The notes: generated by a model from the letters alone, not told the origin. A DNA stretch of 50,566 nt from an uncultured Lachnospiraceae bacterium (GCA_900316075.1 ONBT01000021.1:1-50566); one strand, 5' to 3'. Counted from the stretch's first letter, positions 15,820-25,359 are shown. Made by a program: numbers and translations.

Positions 15820-16728
15820 TTACAGATTCTTCTTCAGGTCACTTAATAGCAGGCGGATGGCGTCCCGGGACAGGTCCTCGCGGCCGGCCAGTTCCAGAAA
15901 GCCGTGGCCGGATTCGGCATAGGTCTTGAAGAGGACCTCCTGGCCGGCATCCTGCAGCTTCCCGACAAACTCCCGGGCCCCCTTCCAGAAGATGTCCCTG
16001 GTCCCCGCGAAAATACAGGTGTTGGGGAAGCAGGAGGCGTCCGCCTCAATGGGGCTGACCAGAGGGTCCGTATCCACGGCCTCCTCCGGAAGGTAGGTGG
16101 CAGACAGGGCATCCAGCTGGGCCGGGGGCATGGCCACCGTATCGGTATAGGGGGTCACCCATTTTTCATTTCCCTTGCGGTAGACCGAAAGCTCGGGGTA
16201 GAAGAGGTTGAGATGGCGGAAAGTGATGTCCTTCTCCCGGCTCGCTTTGACGCACAGGGCCGCCGCATACCTGGCTCCCGCGCTCGCCCCGCCCACCGCC
16301 AGGCGGGAGAAGTCCATGTCGTACTCGGCCGCATGGGCCTTGAAGTAGCGAAGCAGGGCGTAGAGCTCCTCGAGAGCGTAAGGCCACTTATAATCCGGGG
16401 CCAGGTGGTAGTTGGGGCTGATGACGATGGCCCCCGCCCCGTGGCAGATCTGCCGGTCGATGGGCTCGTCCATGGCATTGAAGCCGCCGACAAAGGCCCC
16501 GCCGTGAATCTGCAGGACGACCGGGAAGGGGCCTTCCCCCTCGGGGTAGAAAAGGCGGGTCTCCGTCTCGCACTTTTCGGTCGTCACCCTGATCTCCTTC
16601 AGTTCTTTCACCGGCGTGTCGATGCCGTCCAGGTTCAGTTTCATCCAGGGGGCCTTGTCGGCTTCGGCGTCTTCCTGCCGGGTTGTGATGGCCTCCCCCA
16701 TGTGCTTTCTGCTTTCCAGATCATCCAT
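15820..16728 (-). CDS. Alpha/beta-hydrolase esterase (HSL/acetyl esterase type)
   Basis: The 302-residue hydrolase has the oxyanion motif VLQIHGGAFVGGF (residues about 70-82), the nucleophile elbow GGASAG (Ser about 150) and a late ESGHGF His (about 275); the Asp is probably in the segment before it (CIFAGTRDIF). This is the hormone-sensitive lipase family, which includes acetyl esterases that deacetylate sugars or oligosaccharides. The gene starts 8 bp inside the end of the symporter gene, indicating coupled expression, so removal of acetyl groups from the imported sugar is a reasonable inference. Confidence 0.87.
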   Translation of the reverse strand: MDDLESRKHMGEAITTRQEDAEADKAPWMKLNLDGIDTPVKELKEIRVTTEKCETETRLFYPEGEGPFPVVLQIHGGAFVGGFNAMDEPIDRQICHGAGAIVISPNYHLAPDYKWPYALEELYALLRYFKAHAAEYDMDFSRLAVGGASAGARYAAALCVKASREKDITFRHLNLFYPELSVYRKGNEKWVTPYTDTVAMPPAQLDALSATYLPEEAVDTDPLVSPIEADASCFPNTCIFAGTRDIFWKGAREFVGKLQDAGQEVLFKTYAESGHGFLELAGREDLSRDAIRLLLSDLKKNL

Positions 16729-18088
16729 TTGCAGCCTCCGTATAAGTTGTGTTCCGACGGGCTTCCAGATCTGCCGTCATCTGGGGCTTTACCTTGTCAA
16801 TCGTATAGAAGCAGAGGGCAAGGGCCGCAATCAATGAGAAGACCATGGGGATGAAGGAGTTGCAGACCCGGATCATCATGATGGCCGAATCCGGCTCCAC
16901 GTCCAGCTTTCCGTCGAAGCCGGCCGCTGAAAGCAGGACGCCGATCAGGAAGGTTCCGAGGGCGGAGCCGACCTTGTTTGCGAAGCCGAAGAAGCAGGAC
17001 AGGGTGCCCTCCATCCGGGGCACGTGCTTCCACTCATTGTAGTTGGAGCAGTCGACGATCAGCAGGGACTGCATGTAGGAAGCGGGCAGGGAAACCAGAC
17101 CGCTGATGATGCCGCCGATGGCCAGCAGGACCAGATTGTCCTTGGCGATGAAGAGAATCGGGGCCGAAATCAGGGAAAAGAGCATGGATACCTGAACCAG
17201 CTTCTTTACGGAAATCTTTCTCAGAATCAGCGGGTAGAACAGGAGGGAGAGCATGGGCACCATGCCGAAGAGGGACATGACGCCGGAAATTTCAACATTC
17301 TTCACGATATAGAGATAATAATAGCTTGCGACGGACATATTCGAAAATACGCCGACCACCAGGGCCATGAAGAGAAGGGGAATGAAGTTCCTGTTGACCT
17401 TGAAGAGGGTGATGATGTCCCTGAAGTGCATGGGCTCCGTGTCTGAATCGACGTCGTACTTCTCCGGAATGAAGAAGAAACGCAGGATGCCGATGATGGC
17501 CAGAGGAATGGCGATATAGCCGATCAGCTTGCTCCAGCCCGGTGCACTGTTTACGATTTTGCCCCAGAAGCGGGGGAAGACCACATTGAAGACCATTACA
17601 GCCGCTGTCGTCAGAAAACCGCCGATGGAGTTTAATGTGACATACTTCTTCTCACTGTTGAAGGCCCGGACCATGTATACATTCCCGGAGGCGTTCAGAA
17701 AGGTCTTGAAGATGGACTCGCTCAGGATATAGGCCACGGCAATCCATGCGCATTTTGCCACCGTTGAATATTCTGCCGGAACCGAGAACATGAGCCAGGT
17801 CATAAGCCAGATGCCCAGAATGCAGAAGGCATAGGGCCGGCCCTTGCCGAACCGGGTATGGGTCTTGTCCACGATGACGCCGGCGGTCAGGTCCGTGAAG
17901 GCATCAATAATCTTGCTCCCCATCAGGATGGAGCCGACAAGGAGGGCGGAAAGCCCGAGAGCGTTGGTGCAGTAAATCTGTAAGAATCCAAGAAGTACGG
18001 TCTGAACGGCAACGGATGCGCCATTGCCGCACCAGAGCAGGAGTGTTCCGGCCCCTACCCGGTCTTTGTTTTTTTCTTTCTTTTCCAT
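16721..18088 (-). CDS. Sugar:cation symporter of the GPH family
   Basis: A 455-residue transporter of the glycoside-pentoside-hexuronide family of the major facilitator fold, with 12 predicted membrane segments. The family signature is seen in KIIDAFTDLTAGVIVDKTHT (residues about 58-77) and in RFGKGRPYAFCILG. It imports a glycoside together with Na+ or H+. It leads the operon with the esterase and GH43 genes and stands 196 bp behind the AraC regulator, which is probably its activator. AAAGGAGT precedes ATG 18088. The substrate is unknown. Confidence 0.88.
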   Translation of the reverse strand: MEKKEKNKDRVGAGTLLLWCGNGASVAVQTVLLGFLQIYCTNALGLSALLVGSILMGSKIIDAFTDLTAGVIVDKTHTRFGKGRPYAFCILGIWLMTWLMFSVPAEYSTVAKCAWIAVAYILSESIFKTFLNASGNVYMVRAFNSEKKYVTLNSIGGFLTTAAVMVFNVVFPRFWGKIVNSAPGWSKLIGYIAIPLAIIGILRFFFIPEKYDVDSDTEPMHFRDIITLFKVNRNFIPLLFMALVVGVFSNMSVASYYYLYIVKNVEISGVMSLFGMVPMLSLLFYPLILRKISVKKLVQVSMLFSLISAPILFIAKDNLVLLAIGGIISGLVSLPASYMQSLLIVDCSNYNEWKHVPRMEGTLSCFFGFANKVGSALGTFLIGVLLSAAGFDGKLDVEPDSAIMMIRVCNSFIPMVFSLIAALALCFYTIDKVKPQMTADLEARRNTTYTEAANG

Positions 18089-18284
18089 TATGACTCCTTT
18101 TTCACTTTTTATAAGGCCGGCCCTTATATGCGGGACAGAAACCCCTTTGTTTCCGCCCCTTCAGCTTGTCTATAATTCTAACGGCCCTGGAAAAAGGCGA
18201 TTAGCAAAAATTCATGGGAAGTAATAATATTTCACTTCCGCTTTCCCCGGAAGGCGAAAGGCCCGCTCTGCCCGGGGGGTTACA

Positions 18285-19517
18285 TTATTCTCGTTCCTTC
18301 TGCCCGTTCCGGTAGTCCGTGGGCGAAACGCCGGTATATTTGCGGAAGACGTTCCCGAAATAGCTGTGGGAGGTGAAGCCCAGGTGCTCCACGATCTCCT
18401 GCACCGGAATATTCGATTCCATCAGCATTTCCTTGGCCCGCTCTATCTTCCTTTCCGTGATATAGGCGCTCAGGTTTACCCCGACCTCCTGCTTGAACTT
18501 GTTCGTGAAATAATAATCCGTATAGCCGATCTTTTCCGCCAGCTCGTGGGTCGTCAGCTTCCTTCCCGGATTGAGGTTGATGTAATCGCAGATCTTCTGG
18601 ATCTGGGGGGAAATGGCTGACGCGCTGGCCCGGGTCCTGTGGACCCGGAGGATGAAGTCCTGGTACATAGAGTGGGACAGAATCGTAAGCTCGGAATAGG
18701 TCGAAGCGGCTTCAATCTTTTCCATATAGCTGTCGCTGAGGGTATAGGCCGTCTCCGCGGAAAGGCCGCCCCGGATGGCCGCCCGGGAGGTGATGGCCGT
18801 AAAGACGATAACCATGTTCTTCTGCCGCCGCAGGCGCTCCCGGCTGGAGCCGAAGGCCCCGGCATCCCCGGACATGACGATGCGGTTCAGGACCGGCTGG
18901 TAGGATGTGTTTCCCTCCTCCACCATCCGCATGAGTTCCTGCTCCAGCTGGTAGGAGGGATGGGCCGTCTCCTCTTCGATCTGCTTCCGTCTGGTTTCTT
19001 CCGTATTGATGAAGATGAAGTCCGACAGGGTGACTTTAATATTTGTAATACAGGAATGCAGCATGATGGCGTATTCGAAGAGGCGGTTCTGGGACATCTT
19101 CGGAATCTTCGCGATGAAGTCCACGAAGGCGTGGCGGACCGATATCGAAAGGTGCAGGGGGTCCAGGGCCTGCTCGAGATAGTAGACCGAGAAGTCATCG
19201 AGGAAGACCGGGCCCAGAATGTATACTTTTTTGAGTCCCTCTTCTTCCATCCAGATGTCCGAAATCCACATCATGCCGATGGAATTCACAAAGACCGTCG
19301 GGGCAGTCAGAACGTTTTTGGCCTGCTCCTTCGCCTGCTCCACCCGGAAATCCCCGGGCAGATCGTCGTCCAGGGTCATCAGCATCAGCATGGTGTCGAT
19401 TTCCGGACAGGTCGAATAGCCGAGCTCGAAATTCTCATTGAGCTCCGTCACGTAGACGTCGTCCAGACTGGCCATCATCTGTTTGAAAACTTCTATCCGC
19501 TCCGTTACTGTACTCAT
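18285..19517 (-). CDS. AraC-family transcriptional regulator with N-terminal sensor
   Basis: A 410-residue regulator. The C-terminal 100 residues hold the two AraC helix-turn-helix motifs (TTHELAEKIGYTDYYFTNKF and QEIVEHLGFTSHSYFGNVFR). The long N-terminal part (residues 1-300) includes VYILGPVFLDDFSVYYLEQA, similar in style to the sensor halves of YesN-like clostridial regulators. ATG 19517 is chosen because its ATGA overlaps the stop of the small upstream gene and GGCGGAG precedes it; the longer reading has no support. It probably switches on the GPH symporter operon. The stop lies inside a GAATAATGTAA motif. Confidence 0.87.
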   Translation of the reverse strand: MSTVTERIEVFKQMMASLDDVYVTELNENFELGYSTCPEIDTMLMLMTLDDDLPGDFRVEQAKEQAKNVLTAPTVFVNSIGMMWISDIWMEEEGLKKVYILGPVFLDDFSVYYLEQALDPLHLSISVRHAFVDFIAKIPKMSQNRLFEYAIMLHSCITNIKVTLSDFIFINTEETRRKQIEEETAHPSYQLEQELMRMVEEGNTSYQPVLNRIVMSGDAGAFGSSRERLRRQKNMVIVFTAITSRAAIRGGLSAETAYTLSDSYMEKIEAASTYSELTILSHSMYQDFILRVHRTRASASAISPQIQKICDYINLNPGRKLTTHELAEKIGYTDYYFTNKFKQEVGVNLSAYITERKIERAKEMLMESNIPVQEIVEHLGFTSHSYFGNVFRKYTGVSPTDYRNGQKERE

Positions 19518-19756
19518 TGCTCCGCCCCTGCTTCCAGAAAAGCCTTCAGCACGTCGTAATCCCCGTCGTCCGTGCACTCGATGCGGGACGAGGCCATAAT
19601 CTCCTCATTCTTGCTGATGGTCAGAAAAATCATCCGGGTCAGCATGGATGAAAGGTTCAGCCGGTCCTTCTCCCGCGAAACGAAAAACACGTCCCCCCGG
19701 CACAGCTTCAGCCGCTCGAAAAAGGACTTGAGGTCCACATCTTTTTTCAGTTTCAT
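19514..19756 (-). CDS. Small protein, possibly HPr-like
   Basis: An 80-residue protein (LKSFFERLKLCRGDVFFVSR, then EKDRLNLSSMLTRMIFLTIS). The order helix, strand, charged turn, L-LSS helix and strand resembles small HPr-like proteins of Clostridia, but the phosphorylated His of HPr is absent, so a phosphotransfer role is not supported. AGGAGGA precedes the ATG, and the stop overlaps the start of the AraC gene by ATGA. The tight coupling suggests it works with that regulator. Confidence 0.6.
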   Translation of the reverse strand: MKLKKDVDLKSFFERLKLCRGDVFFVSREKDRLNLSSMLTRMIFLTISKNEEIMASSRIECTDDGDYDVLKAFLEAGAEQ

Positions 19757-20026
19757 AAAATCCTCCTGAGGCGAGGTTTTCCCTCATTCCACTCATACGT
19801 TGCGGGGGCACGGCCACCGCAGTCCGGTCCCCGGAACCCTTGTCTGCTTCCAGTATAGAGTCAGCCCGGATTTTTTTATAGAGATTTTTATGGATAATTT
19901 GTAATTATTCGATATTACGGATTTTTGCTTCGGGCGTGAATATGTGACTTGTGCAACACTTTTCCGGAGTCATTCTGGTATCATGCTTACCGTAAGAAAA
20001 GAAAACATTTCGGAAAGGAAAAAGAC

Positions 20027-21304
20027 ATGACTGAGAATAATGAAAAACAGGCCCGCCTGGACCTGCTGAAATCCTATGTAAAGCGCCTCAGCACAGGCGA
20101 AGAACTGGAATCCGTCCGCAAGGACTTCGTGGAAAATTTCTCCGACGTCGAAGCCATTGAGATCGCCCAGGCCGAGCAGGCCCTGATTTCCGGCGGGGTT
20201 CCCGTCTCCGAGGTCCAGAAGCTCTGCGACGTCCATTCAGCCCTCTTCCACGGGAAAACAAAGGAAGAACGGATTGCCAACGCAGAAGCGGCTGTAAATG
20301 CCGGCGGCCCCGGCATCACGGCTCTCGATATCGCAAACGGGAAGGCTGCCGCAGCAGATGGCAAGGCCGCCAAGGAAGCTGCCAAAGCCAAGGCCTTCGG
20401 CATGGCGCTTCTGGCCGGTCACCCGGTAAAGACCCTGAAGGATGAAAACAAGGAGATTCAGGCCCGGATCGATGCCGCGCGGAAGGCGCTGGAAACAGGC
20501 GATGAGAGGGCCGCTCGCACAGGGCTCGCGGCCGTCCGCGTTGCCGCCACCCACTACGCCTGGAAGGGAGATCTCATCTATCCCCTTCTGAAGACCAAAT
20601 ACGGAGTTTCCGGTCCTTCCGACGTCATGTGGGGCGTGGACGATGAGATTCGGGACGAGATGGGGCGGCTCGCCAAGGCTGAAGTCTGCGACGAGGCCTG
20701 GAAGCAGGCAGTCGCAGCCGTTCTGACCCGGGCTGAGGAGATGATCTACAAGGAGAACAATATCCTGACCCCCATCTGCGTCCAGTATTTCAGCGACAGC
20801 GAGTGGGCCCTGATTTCCAAGGAGCTCCTGGCTTACGACCCGGTTGCCGGGGAGCGGAAAGCCCTGCCCGAGGCAGAAGCCGCATCCCAGGCGGCTGTGG
20901 AAGAGCGTGGCTCTCAAAATAATAAAAATGAGCGTATCGAGCTGGGTAAGGAAGGCCACCTGACGGTCCGGGAAATCGCCGCCCTTCTGAACACGATTCC
21001 CGGGGAAATCTCCTTCGTGGATGAAAACGACATCAACCGCTACTTCAACGCCGGGGACAAACTGTTCAAAAGGCCGCAAATGGCTCTTGACAGGGAGGTC
21101 TATTCGTGCCATCCTCCCAAGGTGGAGCAGATGGCAAGAGCCATTATTTCCGAGCTTCGGGCCGGGACCAAAGACAAGGTCTCCGTCCCCATGGTGAAGG
21201 CCGGGAAGAAGGTCATCGTCAACTACATGGCGGTCCGGGACAAGGACGGCTACGTCGGCACCCTGGAATTCGTCCAGGAAGTGCCGGACTTCCCGATGCA
21301 GTAA
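20027..21304 (+). CDS. DUF438 / hemerythrin / PAS protein
   Basis: The 425-residue protein has an N-terminal DUF438 helical domain (residues about 10-85), a hemerythrin-like bundle (about 125-265; GHPVKTLKDENKEI, HYAWKGDLIYPLL, MWGVDDEIRDE) and a C-terminal PAS domain (about 315-425; NTIPGEISFVDENDINRYFN). Such proteins are thought to sense or handle oxygen, NO or damaged iron sites in anaerobes. The hemerythrin HY..KEN ligand motif reads HYAWKGD, so one acidic ligand is shifted. I chose ATG 20027, behind GGAAAGGA. It is followed 116 bp on by the DUF1858 gene, its usual companion. Confidence 0.87.
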   Translation: MTENNEKQARLDLLKSYVKRLSTGEELESVRKDFVENFSDVEAIEIAQAEQALISGGVPVSEVQKLCDVHSALFHGKTKEERIANAEAAVNAGGPGITALDIANGKAAAADGKAAKEAAKAKAFGMALLAGHPVKTLKDENKEIQARIDAARKALETGDERAARTGLAAVRVAATHYAWKGDLIYPLLKTKYGVSGPSDVMWGVDDEIRDEMGRLAKAEVCDEAWKQAVAAVLTRAEEMIYKENNILTPICVQYFSDSEWALISKELLAYDPVAGERKALPEAEAASQAAVEERGSQNNKNERIELGKEGHLTVREIAALLNTIPGEISFVDENDINRYFNAGDKLFKRPQMALDREVYSCHPPKVEQMARAIISELRAGTKDKVSVPMVKAGKKVIVNYMAVRDKDGYVGTLEFVQEVPDFPMQ

Positions 21305-21420
21305 GAAGTCTAAGGCTCCGCAAAACCAGCACCTGAGCTGCTTTCCCGTTTCATTTCGATACGTTTTCGGATTTATGCAGTGCAGAATATTTTGATTGCC
21401 TTGAAAAGGAGAAAATACCA

Positions 21421-21654
21421 ATGCAGACAATTACAAAAGATATGACGGTTATGGAAATCGTAAACATGGACCCCTACATGTCCAATATCCTGATGGGCAT
21501 GGGCATGCACTGCATTTCCTGCGTGGCTGCTTCGGGAGAGTCCCTGGAAGAAGCCCTCTACGTCCACGGCTATGCACCCGAGGATGTGGACGGGGTCGTC
21601 GCCCAGCTCAATGAATTCCTGGCTTCCCAGGCAGGCGCTGAACAGACAGCATAA
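21421..21654 (+). CDS. DUF1858 protein (ScdA N-terminal-like)
   Basis: A 77-residue protein matching the DUF1858 family: ITKDMTVMEIVNMDP, GMGMHCISC and SGESLEEALYVHGYAPEDVD. The CxxC pair (HCISC) is the conserved feature, and related domains form the N-terminus of ScdA/YtfE, di-iron proteins for iron-sulfur repair. AAAAGGAG lies upstream of the ATG. It stands beside the DUF438-hemerythrin gene, so the two likely form one stress-response unit, ended by the terminator at 21682. Confidence 0.88.
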   Translation: MQTITKDMTVMEIVNMDPYMSNILMGMGMHCISCVAASGESLEEALYVHGYAPEDVDGVVAQLNEFLASQAGAEQTA

Positions 21655-21681
21655 TATCTGTTTTACATTATTCATGCAGCG

Positions 21682-21713
21682 AGACCCGACGCTTATGGCG
21701 CCGGGTCTTTTTT
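21682..21713 (+). terminator. Terminator of the DUF438/DUF1858 unit
   Basis: AGACCCGACGC, short loop, GCGCCGGGTCT, then six T. Confidence 0.88.
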
Positions 21714-21719
21714 GTATGC

Positions 21720-21756
21720 AGAAAAATAGGGAGACCGGAAATCCCGGCCTCCCCGA
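21720..21756 (-). terminator. Terminator of the sugar ABC operon
   Basis: On the minus strand GGGGAGGCCGG, ATTT loop, CCGGTCTCCC, then TATTTTTC, 40 bp past the last permease stop. It faces the plus-strand terminator at 21682. Confidence 0.82.
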
Positions 21757-21795
21757 AGTAAGGAAGAAGAAAGGTAAGAAGAAAATTATACTGTT

Positions 21796-22668
21796 TCAGC
21801 CCTTTACGGCGCCATCGATAACGCCCTGGACAATCTGCTTCTGGCCGAAGAGGAAGACGATAATCATGGGGATCATGGCAAGCAATGCCGCCGCCATGAC
21901 CATGTTCCACTCGGTGACATAGGAGCCGATGAAGGTCTGAACCGCAACAGGCAGAGTCTTATAATGCTCGCTGGTTCCGATCATCATCGAAGGAAGCAGG
22001 TAGTCGTTCCAGATCCACATGCCGTTCAGAATCGTAACGGTCATAATGACGGGACGAAGGAGAGGGAAGATGATCTTGAAGAAGGTTCCCTCAGGGGAGC
22101 AGCCGTCGATGGAGGCGGATTCCTCCAGGTCGTAGGGGATGCCCTTAATGAAGCCGGTCAGAATGAAGACCGTCATGGCGCCGCCGAAGCCCAGGTAGGC
22201 AAAGATGATGCCGGGGATTGACTGGTTCATCTGGATGCCGATGAATTTTCCCACATCCCGGAAGGTGGCTACCAGGGGCAGCATGACGACCTGGAAGGGG
22301 ATGATCATCGATGCGATGAAGGTGAAGTAAATCACGGAAGCCCAGGGCTTACTCTGATTTCTCGAGATAACCCAGGCTGCCATGGCGCCGAAGAGGTTCA
22401 GGAGCAGGACGGAGATCACCGTGATCACTACCGAACTTCCGAACGCCCACCAGAAATTGAAGTGGGTGTTGTGAACGACGTCATTGATATTGCGGACCAG
22501 CTGGCCGAAGCTTGCGCCGGCGAAGGTGACCGGATCATTCCCGATGCCGGTCGTCGTCTTCGCGGAGTTGATCAGCACCATGAAGAAGGGGTAGAGCACA
22601 TAGATGGCAATCAGGATTGCGACAATGGTCTGAATGACAAGGACCCATTTTTTCGGTGTTCTGTTCAT
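21796..22668 (-). CDS. Sugar ABC transporter permease (MalG/MsmG type)
   Basis: A 290-residue inner-membrane permease with six predicted membrane helices and the EAA loop that contacts the ATPase (DLEESASIDGCSPEGTFFKI, residues about 190-209). The last residues before the stop are GQKQIVQGVIDGAVKG, the usual end of carbohydrate permeases of this class. Its ATG overlaps the stop of the first permease gene (TAATG). A much longer frame open upstream is a shadow of the first permease. Confidence 0.9.
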   Translation of the reverse strand: MNRTPKKWVLVIQTIVAILIAIYVLYPFFMVLINSAKTTTGIGNDPVTFAGASFGQLVRNINDVVHNTHFNFWWAFGSSVVITVISVLLLNLFGAMAAWVISRNQSKPWASVIYFTFIASMIIPFQVVMLPLVATFRDVGKFIGIQMNQSIPGIIFAYLGFGGAMTVFILTGFIKGIPYDLEESASIDGCSPEGTFFKIIFPLLRPVIMTVTILNGMWIWNDYLLPSMMIGTSEHYKTLPVAVQTFIGSYVTEWNMVMAAALLAMIPMIIVFLFGQKQIVQGVIDGAVKG

Positions 22669-23726
22669 TACAGCGACACCTCCTTCTTGTTCGAGGACCG
22701 TACCTGGATGATGGAGACAATGGCAAGGATAATGAAGAAGAATACGGCCTTCGCCTGAGACAGGGCGTAATTGTTCTCCGAAACCGCCGTGCTGTAGATG
22801 TTCAGCGCCAGCATCTCCGTTCCGTTCGTGATGTACTGGCCCATGAAGTTCGCTACGGAGCCCGTGCCGTTGGTCAATGCCAGGTTCACATCGAACTGCT
22901 TGAAAGCGGATGTCAGTGTCAGGAAGGTGCAGATGGTGATCGTGGGTGCGATCATGGGCACCTTGATCTTCATCAGGGTCTGCCATGCATTGGCCCCGTC
23001 GATGGCTGCTGCTTCTATCGTATCCTGGGGTACCCCGGTCAGACCGGTGATGTAGATCAGCATGATGTAGCCGCCGTACTGCCAGATATATACGATGATG
23101 ATGGCCATGAGGGCCGTATTCGAAGCATTCAGCAGAGACACGCTTCCCAGCAGCTTCGTCAGGACTTCGTTGAAAATGAACTTCCAGATGTAGCCCAGAA
23201 CGATACCGCCGATCAGGTTCGGCAGGAAGTAGGCTGCCCGGAAGAAGCCCAGGGGTTTGATATGGGTCGTGCACAGCAGGGCCAGCAGGAAGCCGATCAG
23301 GTTTACCAGGATAACGTTCACGAATACGAAGATGAACGTGATCAGGATGGACCATACGAAGTCGGCGCTCCGGAACATGCGGGCGTAGTTCTCAAAGCCC
23401 ACGAATCCGGTCACCCGCACACCGTCCCAGTCCGTGAAGGAATAGCCGATACCTTCGACCAGAGGAATGATGACCGTGACGGCAAACGTAAACAGCAGGG
23501 GAAAGAGGAAAATCCCGTAAATCAGGGCCCTATGGTACTTCAGGGTAGGGAAGAGATAGATTCCGGCAATCGTCACCAGCATGCCTGCCACAAGCATGGG
23601 CCCGCGGGCTGCACTCTGACTGCCTGAAAAATCCATAGCCAGCGCAGCGACCAGCAGGACAATCCCGCATACCAGAACCGCATATGCGGAGAGCTTCCGG
23701 CCAACGGAAAAATCACTTTTCTTCAT
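22668..23726 (-). CDS. Sugar ABC transporter permease (MalF/MsmF type)
   Basis: The 352-residue first permease has an extra pair of N-terminal hydrophobic segments (residues about 12-65) before the usual six-helix core, and the EAA loop DTIEAAAIDGANAWQTLMKI. It forms the membrane channel with the next gene product. It lies 83 bp behind the binding-protein gene across a stable hairpin. GAGGTACG is a weak ribosome site before ATG 23726. Confidence 0.9.
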   Translation of the reverse strand: MKKSDFSVGRKLSAYAVLVCGIVLLVAALAMDFSGSQSAARGPMLVAGMLVTIAGIYLFPTLKYHRALIYGIFLFPLLFTFAVTVIIPLVEGIGYSFTDWDGVRVTGFVGFENYARMFRSADFVWSILITFIFVFVNVILVNLIGFLLALLCTTHIKPLGFFRAAYFLPNLIGGIVLGYIWKFIFNEVLTKLLGSVSLLNASNTALMAIIIVYIWQYGGYIMLIYITGLTGVPQDTIEAAAIDGANAWQTLMKIKVPMIAPTITICTFLTLTSAFKQFDVNLALTNGTGSVANFMGQYITNGTEMLALNIYSTAVSENNYALSQAKAVFFFIILAIVSIIQVRSSNKKEVSL

Positions 23727-23755
23727 ACCGCCACGTACCTCCTTTCATGAAAACA

Positions 23756-23777
23756 GGGCGGCGAATCTTCGCCGCCC
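23756..23777 (-). terminator. Hairpin between binding-protein and permease genes
   Basis: A perfect stem (GGGCGGCGA with its complement, 4-base loop) in the 82-bp gap; on the minus strand it is followed by TGTTTTC. In such operons a partial terminator or RNA-stabilising hairpin here gives more binding protein than permease. Confidence 0.75.
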
Positions 23778-23808
23778 CGGTAAAAGTTCTATGGACTTTT
23801 AAGAATAA

Positions 23809-25155
23809 TTACTTTGCGTAGTAGTTCTGGCAAACCTGGGAAATCGTGGATACGAAGGCAGCTACGTCGAGGTTGCCCTTTGCGAAGTCCTCAAATACCT
23901 GACCGGTCTCGTTCTGAAGGCCATCCTTCTTCATGAAGGTATTCATGTTGGAGAACTTGTTCGCGTCACGATAGGAAACGATTGCTGCTGCGAAAGGATC
24001 GTCAGAGGTCTCGGTAATGCTGTTGAAAGGAGAGTTGAAGCCGCACTGCTCAACGAAGATCTTTTGAGCGTCTGCTTCGGAGCACCACTGAAGGAATGCC
24101 TTTGCTGCGTCTACATTGTCGCCGTTGTAGCAAGCCCAGTAACCGGTAGCGCCGCCGCAGATGGTGTCGATGCCGTCCTCAAATGCGAAAGGAGCGATGC
24201 CGCACTTGAAGGGAGCTGCCTTGTAGTCATCGGAGCTTGTGAGGTTTGCACCGAACCAGGAACCCTGGGTAACGAATGCTGCCTTGCCCTGAGCGAACAT
24301 AGCGGTCTCCTGATCGTATGTACCCTGGGTAGCGAGGTCCTTGTCGCAGTGCTGCTGGATCAGGTCGATGAAGTTTGCGAAGTCTGTCATACGCTGCTCA
24401 TCGATCTTTCCGCCGTCGGAAAGGAGGTCGAAGTACTTGGAATCCTGGCCGCTGATGATGCCTGCATCAAGATACTGGCCGAAGAGGTGGGTACCTGTGG
24501 ACCAGCCGAGGTTGGCATTGTTTGCGCCGTAAGCTACGACTGCGGTAAGTCCGAGCTCGTCCTTCTTGGATTCGAGGGTCTCGAATGCGGTCTTGTAAGC
24601 ATCGGGGCTTGTCAGAGTCGTGGGATCGATGCCGGCCTTCTCAAGAACGTCTGCATTGTATGCAAGGCCCCAGCCTTCGATGTAGCAGGGGAAGCCGACC
24701 GTTCCGTCGTCGTTCGTGAAAGCGTAGTTCGTATCGGAAACCCACTTCTCACCGGAAAGGTCTACAAGCATGCCCTTCCAGTTCTCGAACTGATTGGCCT
24801 CGGCTACGAATACATCGGGCATCGTGCCTGCCTGATAGTCCTTCTTCAGGGTATCGGAAGCGGTAGCCTGATTGGAGCCGCCGACGGTGGTAACCTTGAC
24901 GGTGACACCCGTGGCTTCCTTGTAGGCATCTGCAAGAGCCTGAAGCTGGGTATCGATCTCGGGCTTGCCGTTAAGAAGCTCGATCGTGGTGCCGTCTGCT
25001 GAAGCGCTGTCCGAAGAAGCTGTGGTATCGCTCGATGCACTGCTGTCGCCGGATGAGCTGCTCGATGTGTCACTCGAGGTGCTTCCGCCGCAGGCTGCCA
25101 GCATGAACGCCATCGTTCCTGCTGTGAGCAGGGCCATGATTCTCTTCATCTTCAT
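23809..25155 (-). CDS. Sugar-binding lipoprotein of an ABC transporter
   Basis: A 448-residue extracellular solute-binding protein. The signal peptide ends in a lipobox (AGTMAFMLAACGGS, Cys about 22), followed by a Ser/Asp/Thr-rich linker to about residue 55, then a family 1 binding fold (TIELLNGKPEIDTQLQALAD, GTMPDVFVAEANQFENW, AAFVTQGSWFGANL). AAGGAGGA precedes the ATG. It leads the operon with two permeases; no ATPase is encoded nearby, so a shared MsmK-type ATPase is likely. Expression should be controlled by the divergent LacI regulator through the AACCGGTT sites. Confidence 0.92.
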   Translation of the reverse strand: MKMKRIMALLTAGTMAFMLAACGGSTSSDTSSSSSGDSSASSDTTASSDSASADGTTIELLNGKPEIDTQLQALADAYKEATGVTVKVTTVGGSNQATASDTLKKDYQAGTMPDVFVAEANQFENWKGMLVDLSGEKWVSDTNYAFTNDDGTVGFPCYIEGWGLAYNADVLEKAGIDPTTLTSPDAYKTAFETLESKKDELGLTAVVAYGANNANLGWSTGTHLFGQYLDAGIISGQDSKYFDLLSDGGKIDEQRMTDFANFIDLIQQHCDKDLATQGTYDQETAMFAQGKAAFVTQGSWFGANLTSSDDYKAAPFKCGIAPFAFEDGIDTICGGATGYWACYNGDNVDAAKAFLQWCSEADAQKIFVEQCGFNSPFNSITETSDDPFAAAIVSYRDANKFSNMNTFMKKDGLQNETGQVFEDFAKGNLDVAAFVSTISQVCQNYYAK

Positions 25156-25347
25156 TGATGTGTTCCTCCTTACTTAATGTCCCTCTAAAACAATAAGTGA
25201 ATGGTGTCTGACAGGCTTTCGTCCCTCGCCCCGGCAGCTTCTTCCGCCGCAGCTTGTATCCCTATGGGATAAGGCCTTCCGCCTGCCTGTCCCCGTCTCC
25301 GTTCTCCCCGGAGCAGGGGCTCTTAGCAAATCCGGTCGTTTTTTCTC

Positions 25348-25359
25348 GTAACCGGTTAC
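25348..25359. promoter_or_regulatory. LacI-type operator 1
   Basis: Perfect palindrome GTAACCGGTTAC, about 190 bp upstream of the ABC operon start, in its likely promoter region. Confidence 0.8.

Noticed and set aside
21796-23355. A 519-codon frame that would extend the second permease.
   Set aside because: The added N-terminal part is the other-frame reading of the first permease; the real start is the ATG at 22668 overlapping its stop.
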